Shown here in pieces: positions 8,140-15,137 of a stretch of 15,207 bases of DNA. Source of the DNA: Polaromonas sp. YR568 (GTDB lineage: Bacteria; Pseudomonadota; Gammaproteobacteria; Burkholderiales; Burkholderiaceae); NCBI GenBank assembly GCA_945871335.1, contig CAMBWM010000026.1, positions 1-15,207 on the forward strand, in the 5' to 3' direction. The translations under genes and the position numbers were made by a program. The stretch's first letter is position 1; the number at the start of each line of letters is the position of its first letter. A model generated the notes under the pieces. It saw only the letters and a program-made list of their open reading frames with translations. It had not been told where the DNA came from and ran no database searches.

Positions 8140-8907
8140 GTGAAAGACTTCTTCAGCCTGCACGGAAAGATTGCGGTTGTTACGGGTGCGGGACGTGGAC
8201 TCGGCCAGGGCATTGCCTCGCGGCTGGCCTCGGCGGGGGCCACTGTCGGCATCAATGACTTGGACACTTTGGTGTGCAACCGGGTTGTCGAGCGCATCGT
8301 GAAGGATGGAGGCAGTGCCTTCGCCATGCCCGGTAACGTCGCCGATGAAACGACGATGGCCGCCCTGTTTGGATTGGTTGACACAGACTTAGGTGGGATC
8401 GACATACTTGTCAACAATGCGGGCATCTCGGTGGCGGAGGACATTTTTGAAATGTCTATCGAAAACTGGCGGAAAGTATTGGACATTAACCTGCTGGGAG
8501 CTGTCATTGGCTCAAAGCTTGCCCTTGAACAAATGAGAAATCATGGGCGGGGAGGTCGCATTATCATGATCGGTTCTATGGTCGCCCATCAAGGTGCTGT
8601 CCGCGGCTGGGTCCATTATGGCGCCAGCAAGAGTGGGCTCCATGGTCTAGGCAAAACGCTCGCGCGCACTGCTGCCCGGTTCGGGGTCACTGTGAACAAT
8701 ATTGCACCGGGCATTATCGAAACCGAGCTGCTACAGCAATCCCACGGTGCTGAGGGCGTCAAGCAATTGCTGCAGCAGGTGCCACTGGCACGGCTGGGAA
8801 CGCCAAACGATGTGGCTGCCGCAGTCCATTTCCTCGCCAGTAGCGATGCCGCATATATCACCGGTGCAACAATCGATGTGACCGGTGGTATGTACATAAG
8901 AGCTTGA
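8140..8907 (+). CDS. Short-chain dehydrogenase/reductase (classical SDR)
   Basis: A 255-residue NAD(P)-dependent oxidoreductase with a Rossmann fold. It carries the cofactor motif TGAGRGLG (15-22), NNAG (92-95), N117 and the catalytic S146, Y160 and K164 (YGASK). D40 at the end of the second strand suggests NAD rather than NADP. The length is typical, and the C-terminal GATIDVTGG is the usual SDR ending. The start is GTG; an in-frame stop at 8119 leaves no other upstream option, and no strong ribosome binding site is visible. It lies 49 bp after the dehydratase gene. In context it may oxidise the sugar to its lactone, or a hydroxyl of the 2-keto-3-deoxy acid product; sequence alone does not decide. 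Confidence 0.92.
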   Translation: MKDFFSLHGKIAVVTGAGRGLGQGIASRLASAGATVGINDLDTLVCNRVVERIVKDGGSAFAMPGNVADETTMAALFGLVDTDLGGIDILVNNAGISVAEDIFEMSIENWRKVLDINLLGAVIGSKLALEQMRNHGRGGRIIMIGSMVAHQGAVRGWVHYGASKSGLHGLGKTLARTAARFGVTVNNIAPGIIETELLQQSHGAEGVKQLLQQVPLARLGTPNDVAAAVHFLASSDAAYITGATIDVTGGMYIRA

Positions 8908-8917
8908 AGGATCCGAC

Positions 8918-9733
8918 ATGAGCGAACCCCAGAAGCAAGCCAATAACGGATCTATTGCGCGTCAACTCCGAGGCCGTAACGCGCTGGTTACAGGCGGCAG
9001 CCTTGGTATTGGACAAGCTATCGTCCGACTACTTGCAGCTTATGGGGCTAATGTGGCAATCCAGCGACTACCGGCGCTTGACGCGGCCCAAGGGTACGCA
9101 GGTGCTGCGCAGGAACTCGCGGCGCTGGTTGCGGCTCACGGAGGGCGTGCCTGTGTCATTGATGCCGATTTTGGCCAACCTGGCGGTGCAAGAGACACCG
9201 TGCGCGAAGCTTGGCAAGGTATTGGTCCGATTGACATCTTGTTTATCTCCGCCTCGGTCCAACAACGCGAGCCTTTTGGTGCCGTCTCATTAGAGAACGC
9301 GACGCACCAATTCCTAGTCAACTACTGGTCCACAGTGGAGTTGTTGCAAGAAATCCTGCCCAACATGAAGGCGCGCGGCTTCGGCCGCGTGGTCTCGATC
9401 GGCAGCATCAACCAGGACCGGCCAAGCCCTGACTTAGCCGTCTACGCCTCGCTCAAGGCCGCGCAGCACAATCTCATTACCAATCTCGCCAAACAACACA
9501 TAGCAGATGGCATCACGCTAAACACGGTGTCACCCGGACTGATCGCCACGCCGCGTAACGACTGGCGAAGGCAGGACCAGGCTGCTTGGGAACAATTCCA
9601 AGCCGATGCAAACCCATTGGGCCGCGCCGGTCAGCCGCAGGAGGTGGCGCAGGTGGCGGTCAATCTGGTCCTCGACAACACTGGGTTTATCACTGGCGTG
9701 AATATCGGCATCGATGGTGGCGCTAACCTTTGA
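8918..9733 (+). CDS. Short-chain dehydrogenase/reductase, second paralogue with variant NNAG motif
   Basis: A 271-residue SDR, last gene of the cassette, starting 10 bp after the previous SDR stop with a GAAGGA ribosome binding site. It has TGGSLGIG (25-32), N135, S163 (SIGSIN), Y176 and K180 (YASLK), and ends in the usual GVNIGIDGGANL. Where classical SDRs have NNAG it reads ISAS (110-113), which is unusual, while the catalytic tetrad remains. An N-terminal extension of about 20 residues precedes the Rossmann fold. It is clearly a different subfamily from the neighbouring SDR, so the two probably catalyse separate oxidation steps. The substrate is unknown. Confidence 0.9.
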   Translation: MSEPQKQANNGSIARQLRGRNALVTGGSLGIGQAIVRLLAAYGANVAIQRLPALDAAQGYAGAAQELAALVAAHGGRACVIDADFGQPGGARDTVREAWQGIGPIDILFISASVQQREPFGAVSLENATHQFLVNYWSTVELLQEILPNMKARGFGRVVSIGSINQDRPSPDLAVYASLKAAQHNLITNLAKQHIADGITLNTVSPGLIATPRNDWRRQDQAAWEQFQADANPLGRAGQPQEVAQVAVNLVLDNTGFITGVNIGIDGGANL

Positions 9734-9880
9734 GTCTCAAGGTGGGCATTACACCTGTACTTGTGCAGCAATGATGCAACAAAACGCAAGAATCACGCCA
9801 TATGCTGGAAACACGGACTCCCATTCCGTTTTCTCACAGCCCAGCTAGACGCCTTCAGAGCAGCATAGAAGTTTAATGGC
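9734..9880. other. Spacer between the cassette and the tRNA-Arg gene
   Basis: About 147 bp without a gene. A 5-bp hairpin, AGGTG pairing with CACCT, lies just after the SDR stop but has no U-tract, so I do not call a terminator. No second tRNA fragment, integrase or IS end is seen here. Confidence 0.5.
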
Positions 9881-9955
9881 TGGTACCACCAACAGGAATC
9901 GAACCTGTATCTAGCGCTTAGGAGGCACTCGTTCTATCCATTGAACTATGGCGGC
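9881..9955 (-). tRNA. tRNA-Arg, anticodon CCU
   Basis: Read on the minus strand, the 75 nt fold into a complete cloverleaf. The acceptor stem pairs GCCGCCA with TGGTGGT (two G-U pairs), the D stem is GTTC/GAAC with an 8-nt loop, and the anticodon stem is AGTGC/GCGCT with loop CTCCTAA. The variable loop has 4 nt, the T stem is ACAGG/CCTGT with loop TTCGATT, the discriminator is A, and CCA is encoded. The anticodon CCT reads AGG. The gene lies 35 bp downstream of the VWA-protein stop on the same strand and may be co-transcribed with it. Its 3' end faces the catabolic cassette; tRNA 3' ends are common integration sites. Confidence 0.97.
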
Positions 9956-9990
9956 GGTGTCGGTCCTGAATTGTATTCGTAGGGGCCAGC

Positions 9991-11205
9991 TTATTTGGTG
10001 AGCAGGCGCATCGCTTCTTCCAGCCCTTTGAGTGTCAGCGGGTACATGCGTTGGCTGACGAGTTGCTGCATCACGCTGATGCTCTGGCGGTACTGCCAGA
10101 CGCCTTGCGGCTCGGGGTTGATCCAGGCGAATTTGGGAAAGGCGTTGGTCAGGCGCTGAATCCATTCGGCGCCGGATTCTTCGTTGTTGTACTCCACGCT
10201 GCCGCCGGGCTGCAAAATTTCATAGGGGCTCATGGTGGCGTCGCCCACAAAGATCAGTTTGTAGTCTTTGTTGTACTTGCGGATGATGTCCCAGGTGGCG
10301 AATTTTTCGGCAAAGCGACGGCGGTTGTTCTTCCACATGAAGTCATACACGCAGTTGTGGAAGTAGTAAAACTCCAGGTGCTTGAACTCTGTCTTAGTGG
10401 CGGAAAACAGCTCTTCCACCCGCGCAATGTGCTCGTCCATGGTGCCGCCCACGTCCATCAGCAGCAGCACCTTCACGTTGTTGTGGCGCTCGGGCACCAT
10501 CTTGATGTCCAGCCAGCCGGCGTTGGCTGCGGTGGATTTGATGGTGTCGTCCAGGTCCAGCTCGTCGGCGCTGCCCTGGCGCGCAAATTTGCGCAGCCGG
10601 CGCAACGCCACCTTGATGTTGCGCGTGCCCAGCTCCTGGGTGTCGTCATAGTCCTTGTAGGCGCGCTGGTCCCACACTTTCACCGCGCTTTTGTTGCGGG
10701 TTTTTTCCTGGCCGATGCGGATGCCCTGCGGGTTGTAACCGTTGGCGCCAAAGGGTGAGGTGCCGCCCGTGCCAATCCATTTGCTGCCGCCCTCGTGGCG
10801 TTCTTTTTGCTCTTCAAAACGCTTTTTCAGCGTCTCCATCAGCTCGTCCCAGCCCATCTTCTCAATCTTGGCTTTGTCTTCAGCGCTGAGTTCAAGCTCC
10901 AGATTTTTGCGCAGCCATTCAAGCGGAATTTCCTGGCTGAAGTCGGCCACCATCTCGACGCCCTTGAAGTAAGACGCAAAAGCGCGGTCAAACTTGTCGT
11001 AGTGCTTTTCGTCTTTCACCAGCACCGTGCGGCTGAGGTAGTAAAAGTCATCGATCTTGTAGGCACCTTCGCCTTCGCCATGCCCGTCGCCGCCGCTGTT
11101 CGGGCCCACCACACCGGCCTTCAGCGCTTCAAGCAGCACCAGGTATTCCTTGACCGAAACCGGCAGCTTGGCTGAGCGCAGCGTGTAGAAAAAGTCAATC
11201 AGCAT
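9991..11205 (-). CDS. CoxE-like VWA domain protein, partner of MoxR ATPase
   Basis: A 404-residue protein of the CoxE/VWA-containing family. VWA proteins of this kind work with MoxR-type AAA+ ATPases in metal-cofactor insertion or in maturation and remodelling of protein complexes. Residues about 1-240 are a charged, mostly helical region. Residues about 244-400 form the VWA domain, with strand VKVLLLMDVGGTMDEHI carrying a MIDAS-type motif D251-x-G-G-T255 and a later GDATM (321-325). The DxGGT form in place of the textbook DxSxS is, to my knowledge, usual for this subfamily. It is the last gene of a minus-strand operon headed by the MoxR ATPase at 11454-12296. No membrane segment or signal is seen. 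The client protein is unknown. Confidence 0.9.
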   Translation of the reverse strand: MLIDFFYTLRSAKLPVSVKEYLVLLEALKAGVVGPNSGGDGHGEGEGAYKIDDFYYLSRTVLVKDEKHYDKFDRAFASYFKGVEMVADFSQEIPLEWLRKNLELELSAEDKAKIEKMGWDELMETLKKRFEEQKERHEGGSKWIGTGGTSPFGANGYNPQGIRIGQEKTRNKSAVKVWDQRAYKDYDDTQELGTRNIKVALRRLRKFARQGSADELDLDDTIKSTAANAGWLDIKMVPERHNNVKVLLLMDVGGTMDEHIARVEELFSATKTEFKHLEFYYFHNCVYDFMWKNNRRRFAEKFATWDIIRKYNKDYKLIFVGDATMSPYEILQPGGSVEYNNEESGAEWIQRLTNAFPKFAWINPEPQGVWQYRQSISVMQQLVSQRMYPLTLKGLEEAMRLLTK

Positions 11206-11213
11206 GCGACTTC

Positions 11214-11441
11214 TCAGGGGACCTGGTCTTTTACGCTCAGCGAATGCCGCCAGCGCCGCACTGCTTGCAGCGCCAGACCGCCGCCCAGACCAACCAGCAC
11301 AATGCCGCCGATCACGCTGTTGCTGTAACCCTGGTCAAAAATGTCCAGCCCGAACAATTGCCCCAAGCCGAAACCCAGCAAAGAGCCACCCAGAAAACCC
11401 ACGGCGTCGGTCAGGCCTTCAAACCACAAGGAGTTGTTCAT
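11214..11441 (-). CDS. Small glycine-rich membrane protein between MoxR and VWA genes
   Basis: A 75-residue hypothetical protein with two hydrophobic, glycine-rich segments (about 13-30 and 41-60), the second ending in a basic tail QAVRRWRHSL. The topology is probably a two-helix hairpin in the inner membrane. An AAAGG ribosome binding site lies about 6 nt before the ATG. The gene starts 12 bp after the MoxR stop and ends 8 bp before the VWA start, so tight operon spacing supports that it is real. I do not recognise a family. It may anchor or assist the MoxR/VWA pair at the membrane; that is inference from position. Confidence 0.7.
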   Translation of the reverse strand: MNNSLWFEGLTDAVGFLGGSLLGFGLGQLFGLDIFDQGYSNSVIGGIVLVGLGGGLALQAVRRWRHSLSVKDQVP

Positions 11442-11453
11442 GAGTTGCCTTTA

Positions 11454-12296
11454 TCAGCGGTTCTGGCGTTGCATGAACACCAGTTTTTCAAACAGGGTGA
11501 CGTCTTGCTCGTTCTTGAGCAGCGCGCCCACCAGCGGCGGCACGCTCACCTTGTTGTCTTTGCTTTGCAGCACGTCGAGCGAAATGTCTTCAGCCACCAG
11601 CAGCTTGAGCCAGTCCAGCAGCTCGCTGGTTGAGGGCTTTTTCTTCAGGCCCGGCAGGTTGCGCACGTCATAAAAGGTTTTCATGGCGGCGGTCAGCAAC
11701 TCTTTTTTGAGGCCGGGGAAATGCACATCCACAATTTTTTTCATCGTGTCGGCATCCGGGAACTTGATGTAGTGAAAAAAGCAGCGGCGCAAAAACGCGT
11801 CGGGCAGCTCTTTCTCATTGTTGGAGGTGATAAACACCAGCGGCCGGTGTTTGGCTTTGACCAGCTCGCGCGTTTCGTAGCAGTAAAACTCCATGCGGTC
11901 GATCTCGCGCAGCAGGTCGTTCGGAAACTCGATGTCGGCCTTGTCAATTTCGTCGATCAGCAGCGCCACCGGCGCATCGGCGGTGAAGGCCTGCCACAGC
12001 ACGCCCTTGAGGATGTAGTTGTGAATGTCCTTGACCTTTTCCTCCCCCAGCTGCGAGTCGCGCAGACGCGAGACCGCGTCATACTCATACAGACCCTGCT
12101 GCGCCTTGGTGGTTGATTTGATGTGCCACTGCAGCAGGGGCAGATTCAGCGCCTGCGCCACCTCCTCGGCCAGCATGGTTTTGCCGGTGCCTGGCTCGCC
12201 CTTCACCAGCAGTGGTTTTTGCAGCATGGCCGATGCATTGACGGCCAGCATCAGGTCTTCGGTGGCGACGTAGTTTTGGGATCCTTGAAATTTCAT
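11454..12296 (-). CDS. MoxR-type AAA+ ATPase
   Basis: A 280-residue AAA+ ATPase of the MoxR class, thought to act as a chaperone that inserts cofactors or remodels complexes together with VWA proteins. Walker A is GEPGTGKT (33-40), Walker B LLIDEID (112-118), sensor 1 SN at 158-159, and probable arginine fingers R170/R171 in FLRRC. The start MKFQGSQNYVATEDLM is chosen because it fits the family N-terminus; the frame continues upstream to 12560, but that would overlap the divergent cytochrome gene and has no family similarity. It is followed on the same strand by the small membrane protein and VWA genes, the standard MoxR/VWA arrangement. Confidence 0.93.
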   Translation of the reverse strand: MKFQGSQNYVATEDLMLAVNASAMLQKPLLVKGEPGTGKTMLAEEVAQALNLPLLQWHIKSTTKAQQGLYEYDAVSRLRDSQLGEEKVKDIHNYILKGVLWQAFTADAPVALLIDEIDKADIEFPNDLLREIDRMEFYCYETRELVKAKHRPLVFITSNNEKELPDAFLRRCFFHYIKFPDADTMKKIVDVHFPGLKKELLTAAMKTFYDVRNLPGLKKKPSTSELLDWLKLLVAEDISLDVLQSKDNKVSVPPLVGALLKNEQDVTLFEKLVFMQRQNR

Positions 12297-12373
12297 GTCT
12301 GTTAGGCCTTGATGCGGCATTACTGTGCTTGAGCTTGTCAGTTGGCTGTCAGCGTCCTGCGACCCTACACAGA

Positions 12374-12379
12374 TATAAT
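12374..12379 (+). promoter_or_regulatory. Candidate -10 element of the cytochrome c gene
   Basis: A perfect TATAAT lies 45 bp upstream of the cytochrome start at 12424, in the divergent gap with the MoxR gene. No good -35 hexamer is present at 17 bp spacing, so the call rests on the -10 box and its position. Confidence 0.4.
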
Positions 12380-12423
12380 CCGGAGTGTTTTTAAGTTGAA
12401 TCTCACCGGATTGTCCTCGCAAA

Positions 12424-13086
12424 ATGACCAAGCTGCTCCCCACTTTTTTTGCTGTCCTCGTTGCTTTTTTGAATGTGACTGCCCAAGCCCAAGAGCTCAA
12501 GGGCGACGCCAAAGCCGGCCAGGCCATTAACGCCATGTGCATTGGCTGCCACGGCATCAAAGGCTATCAAGCCAGTTTTCCTGAAGTTTACAAAGTGCCG
12601 ATGATTTCCGGCCAAAGCGAGAAATACATCGTCGCTTCGCTGAACGCATACAACAAGGGCGAGCGCAAGCACCCCAGCATGCGCGGTATTTCAGAGACTC
12701 TGACCGATCAGAACATGGCCGATCTTGCGGCTTACTACAGTGGCCACGGTGTGGTCGAAGGCAAGTCGGCCCCCAAAGAAGTCAAAGCCCCCAGCGCCCA
12801 AGTGGCTGCTCTTCTGGGCAAAGCCAATTGCGCTTCATGCCACGGTGCCAACTTCAGCATGCCGATTGATCCCTCTTACCCCAAAATCGGCGGCCAGCAC
12901 GCTGACTACCTTTTTGTGGCTCTGAAGTCCTACAAAAACGATGCCAACGCCATCGTTGGCCGCGGCAACGCCATCATGGCCGGTATGGCCAAGCAGTACA
13001 GCAACGCTGAACTCAAGCAAATCGCCAACTACCTGGCGAGTGTGCCGGGCGACCTCAAGGTCGAGCCGCAAAGCCGATGGCGTTAA
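12424..13086 (+). CDS. Dihaem c-type cytochrome, cytochrome c4-like
   Basis: A periplasmic electron-transfer protein of 220 residues with a Sec signal peptide (about 1-22, cleavage near AQA). It has two class I cytochrome domains, each with a haem attachment site: C39-I-G-C-H43 and C136-A-S-C-H140. The probable axial methionines are M86 (SMRG) in domain one and M185 (IMAG) in domain two. The two-domain layout and length match cytochrome c4, which usually donates electrons to terminal oxidases. The ATG has no strong ribosome binding site. The gene is monocistronic, with a terminator directly after it, and divergent from the MoxR operon. Its redox partner is not evident here. Confidence 0.93.
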   Translation: MTKLLPTFFAVLVAFLNVTAQAQELKGDAKAGQAINAMCIGCHGIKGYQASFPEVYKVPMISGQSEKYIVASLNAYNKGERKHPSMRGISETLTDQNMADLAAYYSGHGVVEGKSAPKEVKAPSAQVAALLGKANCASCHGANFSMPIDPSYPKIGGQHADYLFVALKSYKNDANAIVGRGNAIMAGMAKQYSNAELKQIANYLASVPGDLKVEPQSRWR

Positions 13087-13089
13087 AAC

Positions 13090-13105
13090 AAAGGCCTTGG
13101 CCTTT
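13090..13105. repeat. Short perfect hairpin before the terminator
   Basis: AAAGGCC, TT and GGCCTTT form a perfect 7-bp palindromic hairpin directly after the cytochrome stop. It has no U-tract of its own and precedes the true terminator by a few bases; it may stabilise the 3' end of the mRNA. Confidence 0.45.
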
Positions 13106-13108
13106 ATG

Positions 13109-13134
13109 AAAAACCGCCGGAAGGCGGTTTTTTT
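13109..13134 (+). terminator. Rho-independent terminator of the cytochrome c gene
   Basis: The stem AAACCGCC (13111-13118) pairs with GGCGGTTT (13123-13130) around a GGAA loop and runs into seven consecutive T residues in total. It lies 25 bp after the cytochrome stop. The preceding A run makes it potentially bidirectional, so it could also serve the converging DUF1841 gene. Confidence 0.88.
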
Positions 13135-13160
13135 GTTTCAGGCGGCCCGGCGGCGCGGGC

Positions 13161-13595
13161 TCAGTCCCGCGTGGCTTGACGCTGCACGCAGTCGATGTAA
13201 GCCGCGCCATCGGGCGGGCGGCTGGCGCGCTGGCTTTCCCAGACCATCTGGCCCAGGCAGTCCATGGTTTCGTGGTGGGCCGCGTGCAAAGAGTTGCGCT
13301 TGGCCGTCAGCAATTCAACCGCCTGCCTGATGCCGCGCGGCTGGTCAATCGAGCATTGCTCGCTGATGGTCAGGTGCATCGACAGGTGCAAAAAAGGGTT
13401 GGTTTTGCCATCTTTCACCTCGTACATTTTGTCCACGGCCGCCTCTGCATCGGCAAAATCAGCGTGGTACTCGGGGTGCTCTTCAATCCACTGGCTGACG
13501 ATGGTCTCCATCGCGTCGAGTGGCGTGCTGGCCAGGCTTTTGGCATACACCGCGCAAAAGAACTGCCGCACATTGGCTTGGGAAGGCGTGAACAT
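13161..13595 (-). CDS. DUF1841 family protein
   Basis: A 144-residue protein beginning MFTPSQANVRQFFCAVYAKS, which resembles the DUF1841 family of Beta- and Gammaproteobacteria. Conserved-looking features are the segment HPEYHADF, the motif NPFLHLSMHLTISEQ and a C-terminal HHETMDCLGQMVWESQR. The internal ATG at 13595 is chosen because sequence upstream in the same frame lies antisense to the divergent gene and has no family similarity. No signal peptide or membrane helix is present. The function is unknown for the family. It converges on the cytochrome gene and is divergent from the dioxygenase-like gene, with 42 bp between starts. Confidence 0.85.
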   Translation of the reverse strand: MFTPSQANVRQFFCAVYAKSLASTPLDAMETIVSQWIEEHPEYHADFADAEAAVDKMYEVKDGKTNPFLHLSMHLTISEQCSIDQPRGIRQAVELLTAKRNSLHAAHHETMDCLGQMVWESQRASRPPDGAAYIDCVQRQATRD

Positions 13596-13637
13596 GGGCG
13601 AAAGCGTAGCACGCGACGCCTGTCTACACTGGCCCGC

Positions 13638-14369
13638 ATGAGCCCCCGTGCACCCGTCCTTGTTGCCCCCGCCAGCCATGTCTGCTTTTTCAAGAGCGGC
13701 CAGGCCCTGCGCAGCCGCAGCGTGAGTGCGCGCGTGCTCACCGCCACGCTCGACGTGCCGGTGCCGCCCGCCAAAGTCACGGCCGACTGGCAGCGCGAGG
13801 TGGCGCTGCACTTGGCGCTGGTGCCGGGCGACGTCGAAGCCTTGCCGCTGGCCCGCACCCGGGTGCGCTGGCCGCAGCTGCGCCACTGTGTGCAAGCCAT
13901 GGCTGAATGGACGCGCACCTTGGGCCTGCCGCAGCTGGCTGACTGCGAGCTGGCCCTGATGGCCTGCCGCGGCGCCAGGTACCACCACGACGGCGCGCAA
14001 TACGGCGGCGCCGCCTTTGCCAACCTGTTTTTAAGCGAAGACCGGGGGCTGGACTTGCATTTCCCCCTCACCGGCCAGCGCATCCCTTTGACCAGAGGCA
14101 CCGCCGTGCTGTTTGACACCGGCCAGCCGCACGCGGTCATTGAGCGCGGCGCCACCGGTTTTGATGCAGCGCACTTTGCGCCAGAGCGGGATTGCACGCA
14201 ATTGTTTTTAACGTGGGAACTGCCGATTGAAAACCCTGGGGTGGCGCAGGCACTGCAGATTCAGTTCGACACTGACCCTGCGGCCGCCAAGCAGCTCAAA
14301 GAAGAGCAAGTCTGGGTGAATGGCGAGCCCGGCAGCGTGTGCCCGGCGTCGGGCCGGTGGGGCCCCTAG
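13638..14369 (+). CDS. Probable 2-oxoglutarate/Fe(II)-dependent dioxygenase-like protein
   Basis: A 243-residue protein, GC-rich, that I recognise only at fold level. It has a possible iron triad: H116-H-D118 in ARYHHDGAQYGG and H165 in TGQPHAVIERG, with a spacing suited to a double-stranded beta-helix. Between them lies FANLFLSEDRGLDLHFPLTGQRIPL, which reads like core strands, and FDTGQPHAV is the common form of the distal-His strand in such oxygenases. The 2-oxoglutarate-binding Arg is not certain (R170 is close to H165). The start ATG at 13638 is preferred; the frame opens at 13176, but that part is antisense to the DUF1841 gene. The substrate is unknown. Confidence 0.65.
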   Translation: MSPRAPVLVAPASHVCFFKSGQALRSRSVSARVLTATLDVPVPPAKVTADWQREVALHLALVPGDVEALPLARTRVRWPQLRHCVQAMAEWTRTLGLPQLADCELALMACRGARYHHDGAQYGGAAFANLFLSEDRGLDLHFPLTGQRIPLTRGTAVLFDTGQPHAVIERGATGFDAAHFAPERDCTQLFLTWELPIENPGVAQALQIQFDTDPAAAKQLKEEQVWVNGEPGSVCPASGRWGP

Positions 14370-14435
14370 GCTTAGTTGTTTTGGGGGCAGAGCGATGGAA
14401 GACAATTAAAGCCATCTTTTATCTGGAGCTTTTGA

Positions 14436-15137
14436 ATGATCAACAAGATTGCCCCGTCGATTGAGGCGGCGCTGGCCGGTGTGAAGGACGGCTCGACCGT
14501 GATGATTGGCGGCTTTGGCACCGCCGGCATTCCCAATGAACTGATTGACGGGCTGATTGCGCAGGGCGCCAAGGACCTGGTCATCGTCAACAACAACGCC
14601 GGCAATGCCGACACCGGCCTGGCTGCGCTGCTCAAGGCGGGTCGGGTGCGCAAGGTCATTTGCAGTTTTCCGCGCCAGGCTGACAGCTACGTGTTTGACG
14701 AGCTTTACCGCAGCGGCAAGCTCGAACTGGAGCTGGTGCCGCAGGGCAACTTGGCCGAGCGCATACGCGCTGCGGGCGCCGGTGTGGGAGCATTTTTTTC
14801 GCCCACGGGTTACGGCACCGATCTGGCCAAGGGCAAGGAAACGCGCGAGATCAATGGCAAGCACTACGTGCTGGAAATGCCGATTTATGGCGACGTGGCG
14901 CTGATACGCGCTGAAAAGGGTGACCGCTGGGGCAACCTGGTTTACCGCAAGGCGGCGCGCAACTTTGGCCCTGTCATGGCGACGGCCGCCCGCTTGACGG
15001 TGGCCACAGTGCATGAAGTGGTGGAGCTGGGCGCGCTGGACCCTGAAAACGTGGTTACCCCCGGCATATTCGTCAGCAAGATTGTCAGGATCGACCGCGT
15101 GGCCACCGAGGCCGGCGGTTTCAAAAAGGCGGCATGA
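14436..15137 (+). CDS. pcaI: 3-oxoadipate/3-oxoacid CoA-transferase subunit A
   Basis: The alpha subunit of a class I CoA-transferase, 233 residues, which moves CoA from succinyl-CoA to a 3-oxoacid such as 3-oxoadipate in aromatic degradation. The family glycine-rich motif GGFGTAGIPNELIDGL (25-40) is followed by NNNAGNADTGLAALL, VICSFPRQADSYVFDELY, VPQGNLAERIRAAGAGVGAFFSPTGYGT and GNLVYRKAARNFGP, which closely follow PcaI of Pseudomonas as I remember it. A CTGGAG ribosome binding site lies 7 nt before the ATG. The stop overlaps the start of the beta subunit by 4 bp (ATGA). Distinction from acetoacetate transferase (ScoA/AtoD) rests on similarity alone, since no other aromatic-pathway genes are visible. 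Confidence 0.9.
   Translation: MINKIAPSIEAALAGVKDGSTVMIGGFGTAGIPNELIDGLIAQGAKDLVIVNNNAGNADTGLAALLKAGRVRKVICSFPRQADSYVFDELYRSGKLELELVPQGNLAERIRAAGAGVGAFFSPTGYGTDLAKGKETREINGKHYVLEMPIYGDVALIRAEKGDRWGNLVYRKAARNFGPVMATAARLTVATVHEVVELGALDPENVVTPGIFVSKIVRIDRVATEAGGFKKAA

Noticed and set aside
9738..9756. AGGTG/CACCT hairpin after the last SDR gene as a terminator
   Set aside because: Only 5 bp of stem and no T-run follows.
10051..10758. Plus-strand frame of 235 codons opposite the VWA gene
   Set aside because: Val/His/Ala-rich low-complexity translation typical of the antisense of GC-rich genes; the minus strand carries the real VWA protein.
12297..12560. N-terminal extension of the MoxR ATPase frame
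   Set aside because: It would run antisense into the cytochrome gene, and its sequence does not resemble a MoxR N-terminus.
13176..13637. N-terminal extension of the dioxygenase-like gene
   Set aside because: The extension lies antisense to the DUF1841 gene and reads as shadow sequence; the ATG at 13638 gives a sensible protein.
14406..15014. Minus-strand frame of about 200 codons opposite the CoA-transferase gene
   Set aside because: It is antisense to an unmistakable PcaI and has no domain similarity.
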